Below are positions 9,030-20,806 of a stretch of DNA of 64,000 bases, piece after piece; the first letter of the stretch is position 1, and each line of letters opens with the position of its first letter. The stretch comes from Notolepis coatsorum (Eukaryota; Chordata; Actinopteri; Aulopiformes; Paralepididae), in contig OZ020585.1 in the NCBI GenBank assembly GCA_963971535.1, positions 158,419,065 through 158,483,064 on the forward strand, given 5' to 3'. A program made the position numbers and the translations under genes. The notes below the pieces were generated by a model that searched no databases, was not told the origin of the DNA, and saw only the letters and a list, made by a program, of their open reading frames with translations.

Positions 9030-10580
9030 GTTAGCAGCTCCCCAAGCTAACACAACATGGACCGCAGCTCCCCAAGCTAACACAACACAGACTGCAGCTC
9101 CCCAATCTAACACAAGCTAACACAACACAGACTGCAGCTCCCCAAGCTAACACAAGTTAACACAACATGGACCGCAGCTCCCCAAGCTAACACAACATGG
9201 ACCGCAGCTCCCCAAGCTAACACAAGCTAACACAACACAGACTGCAGCTCCCCAAGCTAACACAAGCTAACACAACATGGACCGCAGCTCCCCAAGCTAA
9301 CAGAAGCTAACACAACACAGACTGCAGCTTTCCAAGCTAACACAAGCTAACACAACACAGACTGCAGCTCCCCAAGCTAACACAACATGGACTGCAGCTC
9401 CCCAAGCTAACACAAGCTAACACAACACAGACTGCAGCTCCCCAAGCTAACACAAGCTAACACAACACAGACTGCAGCTCCCCAAGCTAACACAAGCTAA
9501 CACAACACAGACTGCAGCTCCCCAAGCTAACACAAGCTAACACAACATGGACTGCAGCTCCCCAAGCTAACACAAGCTAACACAACATGGACTGCAGCTC
9601 CCCAAGCTAACACAAGCTAACACAACACAGACTGCAGCTCCCCAAGCTAACACAAGCTAACACAACACAGACTGCAGCTCCCCAAGCTAACACAACACAT
9701 ACTGCAGCTCCCCAAGCTAACACAAGCTAACACAACACAGACTGCAGCTCCCCAAGCTAACACAAGCTAACACAACATGGACTGCAGCTCCCCAAGCTAA
9801 CACAAGCTAACACAACACAGACTGCAGCTCCCCAAGCTAACACAAGCTAACACAACACAGACTGCAGCTCCCCAAGCTAACACAAGCTAACACAACATGG
9901 ACTGCAGCTCCCCAAGCTAACAGAAGCTAACACAACACAGACTGCAGCTCCCCAAGCTAACACAAGCTAACACAACATGGACTGCAGCTCCCCAAGCTAA
10001 CACAAGCTAACACAACATGGACTGCAGCTCCCCAAGCTAACACAAGCTAACACAACACAGACTGCAGCTCCCCAAGCTAACACAAGCTAACACAACACAG
10101 ACTGCAGCTCCCCAAGCTAACACAAGCTAACACAACATGGACTGCAGCTCCCCAAGCTAACACAAGCTAACACAACACAGACTGCAGCTCCCCAAGCTAA
10201 CACAAGCTAACACAACACAGACTGCAGCTTCCCAAGCTAACACAAGCTAACACAACACAGACTGCAGCTCCCCAAGCTAACACAAGCTAACACAACACGG
10301 ACTGCAGCTCCCCAAGCTAACACAAGCTAACACAACACAGACTGCAGCTCCCCAAGCTAACACAAGCTAACACAACACAGACTGCAGCTCCCCAAGCTAA
10401 CACAAGCTAACACAACACAGACTGCAGCTCCCCAAGCTAACACAAGTTAACACAACACAGACTGCAGCTCCCCAAGCTAACACAAGCTAACACAACACAG
10501 ACTGCAGCTCCCCAAGCTAACACAAGCTAACACAACACAGACTGCAGCTCCCCAAGCTAACACAAGCTAACACAACACAA
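9030..10580. repeat. 40-bp satellite, about 38 units
   Basis: Basic unit CAGCTCCCCAAGCTAACACA + AGCTAACACAACACAGACTG (40 bp). The first part of the array also contains shorter units lacking CACAAGCTAA, and ACATGG/ACACAG variants are interspersed. Units become more homogeneous toward the right end. No reading frame of interest. Confidence 0.9.
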
Positions 10581-10754
10581 GTCATTTGGACATTCTTTCG
10601 ATGCCATTATGAATGACTAGCAATCTGTCGGAGTCGATGAGAGCTTTCATTTATGTCATTTAGTCATTTATTCAAAATGCCATTCCAGAATCCGTTCCTA
10701 TGAGACAGTTTTAGTTCAATTCTGCACTAATGCCAACTGTTTAACATGAGTATG

Positions 10755-11060
10755 CAACAAGCTCATACTGGCTGCATATCTGTTCTACTGTCTATCTAGA
10801 TCGAAGCTCATACTGGCTGCATATCTCTTCTACTGTCTTATCTAGAAGCTCATACTGGCTGCATATCTCTTCTACTGTCTTATCTAGAAGCTCATACTGG
10901 CTGCATATCTCTTCTACTGTCTTATCTAGAAGCTCATCTGGCTGCATATCTCTTCTACTGTCTTATCTAGAAGCTCATACTGGCTGCATATATCTTCTAC
11001 TGTCTGTCTAGAAGCTCATACTGGCTGCATATCCTTTCTACTGTATCTAGAAGCTCATTG
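10755..11060. repeat. Tandem repeat of about 42 bp, seven units
   Basis: AAGCTCATACTGGCTGCATA + TCTCTTCTACTGTCTTATCT with small indels between units. Sequence 10581-10755 before it has no recognised feature. Confidence 0.8.
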
Positions 11061-11435
11061 GTTTGTAAATTGACTAGATTTTCTAGAGATTTTTAGTTTT
11101 TAATTGTATGTTTTGTAATCTGTATCTGTCGTTACCAGTTAGTCGTGTTACTTTGCTCGTATTCACTGTTCTGGTGGTTCTAGTTGTACGCCTGGATCTG
11201 GTGTTCTTTGACCGTGTCCTATATGCCCTGTAAATAATATGTACAGATACCGAGATGTCACAAATATGTTACCTGTTACCTGTTTATTGCACAATGTTGT
11301 TTTTTTATTGGATTCTATTATATGTTGTACCACATATTGCACATCGTTGCGGGCAAGACCACCCGCATTTCATTGTATACTTGTATGCCGTGACAATTAA
11401 AACTCTTGACTTGACTTGACTTGACTTGACCCTGC
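11061..11435 (+). mobile_element. LINE 3' end with TTGAC-type tail
   Basis: Contains GTACCACATATTGCAC, CGGGCAAGACCACCCGCATT, CATTGTATACTTGTATGCCG and TGACAATTAAAACTC, followed by four TTGAC repeats. A short tandem tail after a polyadenylation-like AATTAAA is characteristic of CR1/Rex1-type LINE 3' ends in fish. Confidence 0.55.
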
Positions 11436-12265
11436 TACACAATTCATCTCAAAACAAACTGGTCAGACTACATGCTTGACCTTACTCCTAGAACCCACCT
11501 TGCCCCTGCCCACGTGACAACGGCTTAGAGTAGACGACAGAGTGCAGCAACTTGCAATGGGCCTGTCTACAAGATACACTATACACGATCAAGGTACCCA
11601 TATATGTGTACATATCAAAATACTTCCCAAAGGTCAGTGAATACCACGACCACAACACCATAGAGGGAGCTCCACAAATCATGTTAAACCCAGATTCGGC
11701 TCAAACAGGAACACGTTTCGCAATTATGCCACATCAATGTGGAACGCCCTACCCAAAGATGTAAAGGAATGTGAATCACTACCCACTTTCAAAACACTCT
11801 CAAAGAACACCTACGGGAGACTGCAATTCGAAACTGGCCCCTGTAAATGTCCTAACCCAACCCCCTCCAATGTACAGTAAAGTACCAAACATGGTTTTGT
11901 CAATATTCCAATGTACAGTTGTGCTTGTGCAGTTGTACAGTGTGCCCCCCCACCCCTCCTACCCCCCCCCCCACCTATAATGTACGGTTCTACGTCAAAT
12001 ATATACTCTCTTTTCTAGACTCTTTTTGTATCACAAACAGTAGGCCTACTGTATTTGCAAATCTGGTATGTCATAAATGTATAGAAGTGTCTATCTGTAT
12101 GTCACATGTCATGTTATGATGAATTGAAAATGGGGGTCCCTGATGTAAACAAGACGAACGTCTTTCTCTGGTCTGCATGCCCTTAACAATTGTATGTATT
12201 GAGCTGTACTGTATTGTACCCATTCTGCAATCTGTTAACAAAGTTTTCAATCAATCAATCAAAAC
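11436..12265 (+). mobile_element. 5'-truncated L2/CR1-group LINE (3' part of ORF plus 3' end)
   Basis: Starts within reverse-transcriptase C-terminal coding sequence (recognisable fragments MLDLTPRTHL, QLAMGLST, FAIMPHQCGTPYPK in broken frames). Then comes a 3' UTR with a C-rich block, and the common 3' module (GAATTGAAAATGGGGG to CAATCTGTTAACAAAG) ending in three AATC repeats. It is the same family as the minus copy at 35125-36325. Confidence 0.7.
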
Positions 12266-12399
12266 CGTGGTCAGTCTGTGCGGAGAAACAAGGATAGCAT
12301 GGTTGCCAGATCGGATTAACAATATCCGAACCGCCCATTATTATCAAAGGTTTGTCAGATTAAGGCTGACTCTCAAATCTGGCAACACTGATGCGTTGC

Positions 12400-12491
12400 A
12401 TTGTGGGGGATCCCGGTTTGAAATTTGAATTGAACCGCGCTACAGACAGAGCCTGCACGTCGTGAGCAACGGAATTGCATCTTCTCCTCAG
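12400..12491 (+). promoter_or_regulatory. Candidate promoter and 5' non-coding exon of an unidentified transcript
   Basis: TTGCATTGTGGGG (about 12397-12409) resembles a ZNF143-type promoter element. It is followed by a CpG-containing stretch ending in CTCCTCAG/GTAATT, a usable donor at 12491/12492. I infer a first exon of the transcript whose later exons lie at 13192 onward. No protein start is obvious. A short inverted repeat (GTTGCCAGATCGGATT against AATCTGGCAAC) precedes it. Confidence 0.3.
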
Positions 12492-12639
12492 GTAATTGTG
12501 CAACACATATCTTTTATTATTTATAAGTAATGCGTGCCGCTGATATAAATGAGTGCTGTTTAGTCTGTGTTTTCAGTGACTACTGTAACGTTATTAGCTC
12601 GATATTATTAAACTGGCGGGATCTGTAAAATACCGGAGC

Positions 12640-13030
12640 TGCTAACTGGCTAACGGTATGACTAGCTAACGTTGTATACTGTACCCGGAGCTGCTAACGT
12701 TATGACTATGAGAGCTAACTTTTGGTACCTACTGTACCAGGAGCTGCTAACTGGCTAACGTTATGAGAGCTAACGTTGGGGTACATATACTGTACCCGGA
12801 GCTGCTAACGTTATGACTATGAGAGCTAACTTTTGGTACCTACTGTACCAGGAGCTGCTAACTGGCTAACGTTATGAGAGCTAACGTTGGGGTACATACT
12901 GTACCCGGAGCTGCTAACGTTATGACTATGAGAGATAACTTTTGGTACCTATACTGTACCAGGAGCTGCTAACGTTATGAGAGCTAACGTTGGGGTACAT
13001 ACTGTACCCGGAGCTGCTAACTGGCTATCA
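12640..13030. repeat. Minisatellite of about 112 bp in the putative first intron
   Basis: About 3.5 units built from ACTGTACCCGGAGCTGCTAA, CGTTATGACTATGAGAG, CTAACTTTTGGTACCTACTG and TACCAGGAGCTGCTAACTGG. Rich in GCTAACGTTA words. Confidence 0.75.
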
Positions 13031-13191
13031 TTCAGGTGGGGCTTATAGTGTGAAAAGTATGCTAACCCTACTGTCATGCACTAATAAACTAACCTACACT
13101 GTAACACGCAACACTTTGATGAATATTGTTACTCAGCTGATAGAGTTGTAATAAAATATATAATTTCATTGTTGCAAATATACTGTTACAG

Positions 13192-13254
13192 TGCTGGATC
13201 TCATCAATGAGATGAATGCAGAAGACGGCTCAAGAACAACTACTTCAAGTGGTC
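13192..13254 (+). other. Candidate internal exon A (63 bp)
   Basis: Preceded by TACTGTTACAG and followed by GTAAGT. Open in one frame as LDLINEMNAEDGSRTTTSSG. The end of this exon plus its donor and following intron (about 13240-13350) is duplicated at 13405-13515 as the end of exon B. Protein or non-coding status is undecided. Confidence 0.4.
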
Positions 13255-13373
13255 GTAAGTGATGTATACATTTTTTTTATTGTGTGTGTGACTGTATATA
13301 TAATATATACTTTTTAATCTGGGACATCATTTTCAAAGAGTCATCCTGTAATGCCTTCTCTCTCTCTCCCAAG

Positions 13374-13420
13374 ACGGTCAAGATCTACCAAGTCTTCAAG
13401 ATCTTCAAGTGGTCATGCTT
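13374..13420 (+). other. Candidate internal exon B (47 bp)
   Basis: Preceded by a CTCTCTCTCTCCCAAG acceptor and followed by GTAAGTGATG. One frame reads RSRSTKSSRSSSGHA, another HGQDLPSLQDLQVVML. The exon and its downstream intron repeat those of exon A, so they arose by local duplication. Confidence 0.4.
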
Positions 13421-13654
13421 GTAAGTGATGTATACAATGTTTTATTGTGTGTGTGACTGTGTATATATATACTTTTCAATCTGGGACTTTCATTTCAACA
13501 GCTGGAAAGGGTCATCCTGTGTTGATGGATGCTACTGTATATTGTATGTAGATGTGCATGACATGGACTAAATTAGAGGTCCTAGATATGCAAAATAATA
13601 TTGAGAATCACTGGCCTTAGACTATCTACTAACGTATTCTCGCTCTCTCTCTAG

Positions 13655-13779
13655 GTTCATGGCCACTAATGACTTCAGACCTTCAGAAGGACAGTATGCT
13701 GGATGAGGAAGGTCTTGGCCATGCTGCGATGGCTCCTAGAAGACAAGAACGGAGAGGTGCTGGACCTGGCTGTCAAATG
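13655..13779 (+). other. Candidate exon C, unit 1 of the tandem exon array
   Basis: 125 bp between CTCTCTCTCTAG and GTTTGT. One frame is open throughout (PLMTSDLQKDSMLDEEGLGH, then a basic stretch); it joins in phase with the SSSGHA frame of exon B. I do not recognise the protein. The exon belongs to a 256-bp unit repeated six more times after the LTR element. Because 125 is not a multiple of three, inclusion of extra copies would shift the frame. Confidence 0.4.
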
Positions 13780-13793
13780 GTTTGTAATGCTAC

Positions 13794-15226
13794 TGTTGTG
13801 AAGGGCCAGATTAAACCGAATATATATATTTATTTATATATATATATTTAATTGTATTTGTATATTCTCTAATATTCCCTGATATCCCTTGTATATTCCT
13901 TGTACAATATGCATTGAATATCCATTCTAGCCTACTGAACATCCCATAATAGTCTCCATTCTACTATTGGTCGAGACCTTGGTGCCAGGCTGCCATACCC
14001 CTCAGACCCAGTTCAAACGTACCGCTCCACATGTACGAACAAGTCCTAGTTCCGCGTAGGAATCTGACTACCGCACCACTAATGGGACTATTTGTTCATA
14101 GTGCGTATATATACTGCGCTACTAAAGTAGGACTTCCTTTTTCAGTCCAGTTTCTTACCCTCCAATAGAGTCACAGACGTAAAGCCTCCTCGCGACGCCA
14201 CGTGTGGGAGTAAGGCCAAGTTCGCCTACCATCGGTATTGAGACATCGTGTATATTAATATTTGAATAGTCATATTTGGCACTATATCGTCGAGTTGGAC
14301 GTAGTCTATTAAGCTAATAATAGTCTGTTAATATATAGTGCTTCGTACGGTGAGAATACTACCGTAGTCAGTACCCCATTGTTTCGGGCAGAGAACTGGC
14401 TGCTTATCCAGGGTGGTTGACCCCACGTGAAGCTGCACCCGAGGAGCCCCAGAGCCGACGAGCGAGTGGACCTGTATACCGGATTATTCTACCGACGACA
14501 GCCCGCCTTCCCAGGCACGGATTATGCTTTGTGTACGTTGATTATTCCATGGATAAAGACCCCCGACACTGCCGTGTGTTGGAACCCCCCCCCCTGGAGA
14601 GGACGCAAGGTGAGGAGACGCTCTGCAAGACGAGGTCGCTTCACGTCTCTCCCCCGTGGACCGGAGAGAGCCGGCCCACAAAGAGTCCATCTGCTTTCAT
14701 CTGTGGTCCAAGGATCGCCGGCGCATTGAACGGCACTACAGTGGGTTCACCTGGGATACCCTTGGCCGGATGAGGCAGCCGGATTCTACCCCCCCCCCTT
14801 CCTACTCCTGTCGGCTTACAAGCGACCGGATTAACCCCCCCTAGTGTATCCAGTATATAATCATTAAAGTATCATTGCTGTTATTCCTTAAACTATTCCA
14901 GGTCGTATATGTACCACCTGCGCCTTCAGAGATTGGACATTCTCTATTGATATACCGACGAATACTCTTGCCATAAAAGTGCATACTAATTCCATTCATA
15001 AATGTGATTGATTTGATTAAGTGCTTGCTCTACACACCATCGCTGTGTAGAAATAAAGACCTATTTCTAATTCGTACATTTGTGTTGGATCCGTTTCATC
15101 TACGTGACAGTGTTCATCATAATATATTTATGCCGTGTACTGGGTGGCCGAATATTAAGTACAAAGGTAGTGGTAGTAAGTATCATATCTAGTAATACAG
15201 TCAGGGAATTGTACCCCTCAGTTACA
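13794..15226 (+). repeat. Left LTR of the BEL/Pao element
   Basis: 1,433 bp, TG...CA ends. Contains two C-runs (about 14585-14594 and 14789-14798) one base shorter than in the right LTR. The short open frames inside it also occur in the right LTR and are not credible genes. Confidence 0.93.
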
Positions 15227-15228
15227 AT

Positions 15229-15245
15229 TGGTCCTTCGAGCCGGA
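15229..15245 (+). promoter_or_regulatory. Primer-binding site, tRNA-Tyr type
   Basis: TGGTCCTTCGAGCCGGA, two bases after the LTR, is the exact complement of the tRNA-Tyr 3' end (...TCCGGCTCGAAGGA plus CCA), as I recall it from vertebrate tRNA-Tyr. Confidence 0.8.
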
Positions 15246-15294
15246 GGGTAATCAGTGTAATATTAATATAGTGTTATTAATATTGAAATGGCCT

Positions 15295-18200
15295 ATGATG
15301 AACACTCCACGAAACGATCCTCCTAACCAACACCCGCAGCGCGAACGACGGCTCCCTCAGTACTTAGAGGCTTACGCTGTCAGTCAACAACCTAGTCTTC
15401 TACTAACAGTAAACGCGGTAAAACTAGAAAGTAAAAGTATGTCTAACCCCAACGCCCAGACTACCCCGACCATAGAGGCCCCTACGGGTTCTAATGTAAC
15501 TGACCAAGTTCACGGTGGGGACCAGTGGGAACCAGACATGACTTCACACCCCGCCAGTACTGAAGAAGTAGTCCCCGATGAGTCCCGGGAGGAATACAAC
15601 GCTACCGAGAGAGAACTCGGCACGGAAGAAGACGGGGAGAGCACCGTGGAGATAGAGCTCCAAGGCTCCGCAAGGAGTACCCCGAGGGAAGGCTCCCCTA
15701 TACAACCGCCTTCTCCCAGCGAGGCAGAGAGGACCCTACAGCAGGCCTTCCTCATCAGCCTGAACGCCGCTGCTGAACGCGACCGACTGCAGATCCAGCA
15801 GCGGAGCGAAGAAGAGCATATACGTCTAGAAATAAGACGCATTCAGAGAGAAGAGAATGTGGCCCGAGACCGAGCAGACAGCCAGCGAGCAGCTGCTGGT
15901 GCTCTACGGGACGCAGAGCGCGACAGACAGCAAGCGCAACTAATAGAACAGCTGATCAGACGGACAACACCCTCTCCCTCCGCCAGAGGCTCCAGGAACT
16001 CGTCTAGACACACCTCCAGGGCGGCATCCCCTAGCCGAGTAAACAACCCTGAACTTGACCAACAGACGAGGTCTATACCCCCCACAGACCACCTCCCCCC
16101 ACCGGTCCAAGCGAGACCTAGCAACCGGGAAGGAGCAGCATATCCTGTGGAGAGGCTAAACCAGAGACTACAAGCACTGGATGACCTAACTGAAGACGAA
16201 GAGGAAGAGGAGGAGAACCACGCCCGACGACAGCACAGTACTCTACCGGACCAGGAGGTCCGGTACAGCCCAGGCTATACTCCCGCGGAGCTGCGCTACA
16301 GACCCCCGACTCTATACACAGGTGAGCACGACGCACGACCCGCACCGAGGAACAGCACCTGGACAAGCGGGCCATGGTACACTGCCGGTACCAGCCCATA
16401 CCAAGGAGCGGGAGGAGACTCGCCTAGGAGGCCTCTCCCCCAACGCTCGCCGATGTATCCACAGTCAGCGTCATACATTGGCACGCCTATGGTACCCGAC
16501 TTCACCCAAGAGAACCGGGCCCAGTATACAGAACTCCGCATGTGTCTGGAGACCATGTTGGTGGATGTATTGGATGAACGCCACAAATACGCCATCCTAC
16601 TGAAGCACTTAAAGGTACCCCGCGCACATAATATAGCGCTCGCCTACGCGACTTCCACCACCCCATACACAGCAGCGCTGGTAGCATTGGACCAGAGGTA
16701 TGGGCGCATATGGGATTACGTGATCCAGGAGATCCGACACATCGACCGCTTACCCCCAGCAATAGACAATCGAGCACTGGACGACCTGTCCATCAGAGTG
16801 CAGTCCCTGGTAGGGATGTTGGGAGCGCAGAGAGAGAAGGGGAGGCATGAACTTTACGCCAACTCAAATGTGGAAAGGATCTTGGAGAAGCTGCCGCCCG
16901 CTCGACAGGAGCGTTTTAGGCGACAGAGGGACCACCGAGACCCGAATGGCCCCGAACCGAACCTCCTCGATCTAGCAGACTTCCTGGCGAGAGAAGTCAG
17001 CAGCCTACGGCTAGATACATTCGGACGGAGCACCCCTGGCTCCAGAGAAGGAACCAGACGACTAAATGATGGAAGAAGATCGGTGACTGTGATGCACCAA
17101 TCGGAGTCAGTACCGAGCAGCAGGAGCCACAGTACCCCCTCCAGAACGGAGAAGTGGAAGATAGTGTGCCCCTACTGTGAGAAAGAACACTGGCTAGCAC
17201 AATGTGACTCCTTCCCCAAGCTGAACGCAGAGGAAGCAAGTCAATGGATAAAGTCCAACAAGCGCTGTTTTCGCTGTGCGCGCTCACACATGGCAGCCGA
17301 ATGCCGCTTAAAGAAAAGGTGCACCAAGTGCGATGGAGCCCATCTGGACGTACTTCACGACAGTAACAGACGGCGCCCTTCACCCGCACCATCCAGCAGC
17401 AAAGCGAGCGTCATGTACATCGATCCCGCCAGCAGCAGTGGAGCCCGAGTACTCCTAAAAGTAGTGCGTGTGACACTAAGCTACCAGAATAAAGTCCTGG
17501 ACACTTACGCCGTCCTCGATGACGGGTCAGAGAAGACCCTGCTGCTCGCCTCCGCTGCGGCCCAGCTAGGGCTGCGGGGAAGCGAAACCCAAATGACAAT
17601 TCGGACAATAAGACGAGATTTGAAGACGATAAAGGGCGAGAATGTCTCATTCTCTATCGCAGCAAGCGGCCAGCCTGAGCGACGGTACCAGATTACAGAC
17701 GCTTTCACCAGCCAAGAAATAGGACTGTCGCGGTACACATACCCCGTCGCCAAGCTGATGGAGAAATATGCACATCTGCGCAAGTTACCGATCCCGCTCA
17801 TAGACAATGCTATGCCGACCCTGTTGATAGGCTCCGACCATGCAGACCTCATTGTCCCGATAGACGGGGTTCATACCGGACCCCGAGGCTGTCCTGCAGC
17901 AGTCGAGACCCGTTTGGGATGGACTCTCCAAGGCCCGCTCGCCAAATCTCTCAACCGAAGTACAGCCACTAGATGTCTCCACTCCCGAGTCACAGAGGGA
18001 GAAACCGCACTCCTGCAACACGTAGAGCGGCTATGGACCTTGGAACAAATGCCCTTTAAGAACGGAAAGAAAGACATTCGCTCTAAAGATGACATTTACG
18101 CCATTCACCTCCTCGAGACAGGGACCAAGAGAGTCCCGGTCAACGGCGTGTTGAGATACGCCACGCCACTCCTGCGGCGAGAAGGAATGCCTACTTTCCA

Positions 18201-18777
18201 CGCCAAGACAGACGCCACAGAACGGTACCTGCTGAACACGGAGCGGCGCTTAGCCAAGAACCCCGCCCAAGAGAGTGTATACCGCGCTGAGATTGAGAAG
18301 CTCATCACAGCGGGACACGTCACAAAGATGGACATTAAAGAGGCTGACCAGACCACTGAATCGTGGTACGTGCCTCACCACAAGGTCCATCACAACGGTA
18401 AAGACCGCATAGTATTTAACTGCAGCTACCAGATCGGATCCCAAAATCTGAATAAAGAGTTACTGCCCGGTCCCACACTCGGCCCCTCCTTACTCGGCGT
18501 TCTACTCCGCTTCCGCCAGGAAAAGGTGGCCATCAGCGGGGACATTAAAGGAATGTTCCTGCAGGTGAGATTAGTAGAGGCGGACAAGCCCCTGTTACGG
18601 TTCCTATGGAGAGAGAAGCCAGGAGATGAGCACCCAGCCATCTACCAATGGGAAGTCCTCCCCTTCGGAACGACGTGCAGCCCCTGCTGTGCTACATTTG
18701 CACTACAGAAACATGTAGCAGAGGACCCAGCAGCGGACGAAGAGGTCCGACACAGGTCCGACACAGCTTCTACGTAG
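15295..18777 (+). pseudogene. BEL/Pao gag-pol, truncated within reverse transcriptase
   Basis: First in-frame ATG at 15295; open for about 1,160 codons. Order: a charged, low-complexity N-terminal region with a coiled-coil-like stretch rich in R, E and Q; a gag core (YTELRMCLETMLVDVLDERH, near residue 410); zinc-knuckle-like motifs CPYCEKEHWLAQC and CFRCARSHMAAEC...CTKC (residues about 625-680); an A17-type protease site LDDGSEKTLL (near 741); then reverse transcriptase (VHHNGKDRIVFNCSY, ISGDIKGMFLQV, LPFGTTCSPCCA). An 11-bp tandem duplication (GTCCGACACAG at 18745-18755 and 18756-18766) throws the frame just before the FYVDN active-site box, creating a stop at 18777. Transposon protein, not a host gene. 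Confidence 0.88.
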
Positions 18778-18829
18778 ACAACTGTCTACAAAGCCTTTCA
18801 ACCCAAGAAGAAGCCTGTGTTCTGTGGAT

Positions 18830-19263
18830 TGAGCACTGTTATCTCCGCAGACCCCAACACACTCCTGATGGGGCGGCTAGATCCTGCATTACCCCAGACA
18901 ATGTACCGGCCTGAAGAAGCGAACGGCCGACGAATGTGGAGGTACAGCCAAGTATTAGCCGACAAGTTTTGGAGCAGTTTCCTACTGCACTACCTACCGT
19001 CTCTACAGACCCGCCAGAAGTGGGTAAAGGAGAGAGACAATTTGACAGAAGGAACAGTCGTCATGATTATTGATCAATCACTGCCCAGAGCTATGTGGCC
19101 GGCCGGCCGCGTAAGCAAAGTGATCACCGGTGCCGACGGCAAGGTCCGAGCAGCTGAAGTGCTCGTCCAGGGTCACACTTACACCCGTCCCGTGGCGAGG
19201 CTCATAGAACTGCCCCGACTCCCAGACACAATCGATGATGACCATGACCCTATAACCCTATGA
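18830..19263 (+). pseudogene. BEL/Pao integrase C-terminal fragment (DUF5641-like)
   Basis: Resumes after the internal deletion, in the same frame as gag-pol: NTLLMGRLDPALPQ, RRMWRYSQVLADKFW, SLQTRQKWV and GRVSKVITGADGKVR, the conserved C-terminal domain of BEL/Pao integrases. The junction with reverse-transcriptase sequence (YVDNCLQSLSTQEEA) lies at about 18808-18830. Stop at 19261-19263. Confidence 0.85.
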
Positions 19264-19371
19264 CTTTGTGAAGTTGACTGACCCCTACAGCAAACCCTTA
19301 TGTGTAAATAGACAACGCGATTAATCTGTCTCTGTTTAACTGATTAGGTCTGGGACCAATCAGGGGGTGGC

Positions 19372-20806
19372 TGTTGTGAAGGGCCAGATTAAACCGAATA
19401 TATATATTTATTTATATATATATATTTAATTGTATTTGTATATTCTCTAATATTCCCTGATATCCCTTGTATATTCCTTGTACAATATGCATTGAATATC
19501 CATTCTAGCCTACTGAACATCCCATAATAGTCTCCATTCTACTATTGGTCGAGACCTTGGTGCCAGGCTGCCATACCCCTCAGACCCAGTTCAAACGTAC
19601 CGCTCCACATGTACGAACAAGTCCTAGTTCCGCGTAGGAATCTGACTACCGCACCACTAATGGGACTATTTGTTCATAGTGCGTATATATACTGCGCTAC
19701 TAAAGTAGGACTTCCTTTTTCAGTCCAGTTTCTTACCCTCCAATAGAGTCACAGACGTAAAGCCTCCCCGCGACGCCACGTGTGGGAGTAAGGCCAAGTT
19801 CGCCTACCATCGGTATTGAGACATCGTGTATATTAATATTTGAATAGTCATATTTGGCACTATATCGTCGAGTTGGACGTAGTCTATTAAGCTAATAATA
19901 GTCTGTTAATATATAGTGCTTCGTACGGTGAGAATACTACCGTAGTCAGTACCCCATCGTTTCGGGCAGAGAACTGGCTGCTTATCCAGGGTGGTTGACC
20001 CCACGTGAAGCTGCACCCGAGGAGCCCCAGAGCCGACGAGCGAGTGGACCTGTATACCGGATTATTCTACCGACGACAGCCCGCCTCCCCAGGCACGGAT
20101 TATGCTTTGTGTACGTTGATTATTCCATGGATAAAGACCCCCGACACTGCCGTGTGTTGGAACCCCCCCCCCCTGGAGAGGACGCAAGGTGAGGAGACGC
20201 TCTGCAAGACGAGGTCGCTTCACGTCTCTCCCCCGTGGACCGGAGAGAGCCGGCCCACAAAGAGTCCATCTGCTTTCATCTGTGGTCCAAGGATCGCCGG
20301 CGCATTGAACGGCACTACAGTGGGTTCACCTGGGATACCCTTGGCCGGATGAGGCAGCCGGATTCTACCCCCCCCCCCTTCCTACTCCTGTCGGCTTACA
20401 AGCGACCGGATTAACCCCCCCTAGTGTATCCAGTATATAATCATTAAAGTATCATTGCTGTTATTCCTTAAACTATTCCAGGTCGTATATGTACCACCTG
20501 CGCCTTCAGAGATTGGACATTCTCTATTGATATACCGACGAATACTCTTGCCATAAAAGTGCATACTAATTCCATTCATAAATGTGATTGATTTGATTAA
20601 GTGCTTGCTCTACACACCATCGCTGTGTAGAAATAAAGACCTATTTCTAATTCGTACATTTGTGTTGGATCCGTTTCATCTACGTGACAGTGTTCATCAT
20701 AATATATTTATGCCGTGTACTGGGTGGCCGAATATTAAGTACAAAGGTAGTGGTAGTAAGTATCATATCTAGTAATACAGTCAGGGAATTGTACCCCTCA
20801 GTTACA
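19372..20806 (+). repeat. Right LTR of the BEL/Pao element
   Basis: 1,435 bp, nearly identical to the left LTR. Visible differences include C for T in CCTCCCCGCGACG, CCCATCGTTTCGG and CGCCTCCCCAGG, and two longer C-runs. Confidence 0.93.

Larger units (their letters stand above)
13794..20806 (+). mobile_element. BEL/Pao LTR retrotransposon, internally deleted
   Basis: Complete insertion of 7,013 bp flanked by a 5-bp target duplication GCTAC (13789-13793 and 20807-20811). The LTRs (13794-15226 and 19372-20806) begin TGTTGTG and end GTTACA. By eye they differ by three substitutions and two one-base homopolymer changes. A 17-nt primer-binding site complementary to the 3' end of tRNA-Tyr lies at 15229-15245, and a purine-rich tract (CAGGGGGTGG) precedes the right LTR. 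The interior keeps gag, protease and the first part of reverse transcriptase, then jumps to the integrase C-terminus: RNase H and the integrase core are gone. It therefore cannot move on its own; young LTRs imply that the deleted form was mobilised in trans or was deleted after insertion. Confidence 0.92.

Noticed and set aside
9030..10580. CRISPR-like regular repeats
   Set aside because: No unique spacers between repeats; a eukaryotic satellite in a fish genome.
14417..14844. Short frames in the BEL LTR (also at 19995-20352)
   Set aside because: Present in both LTRs, lack known motifs, and overlap each other; taken as chance frames.
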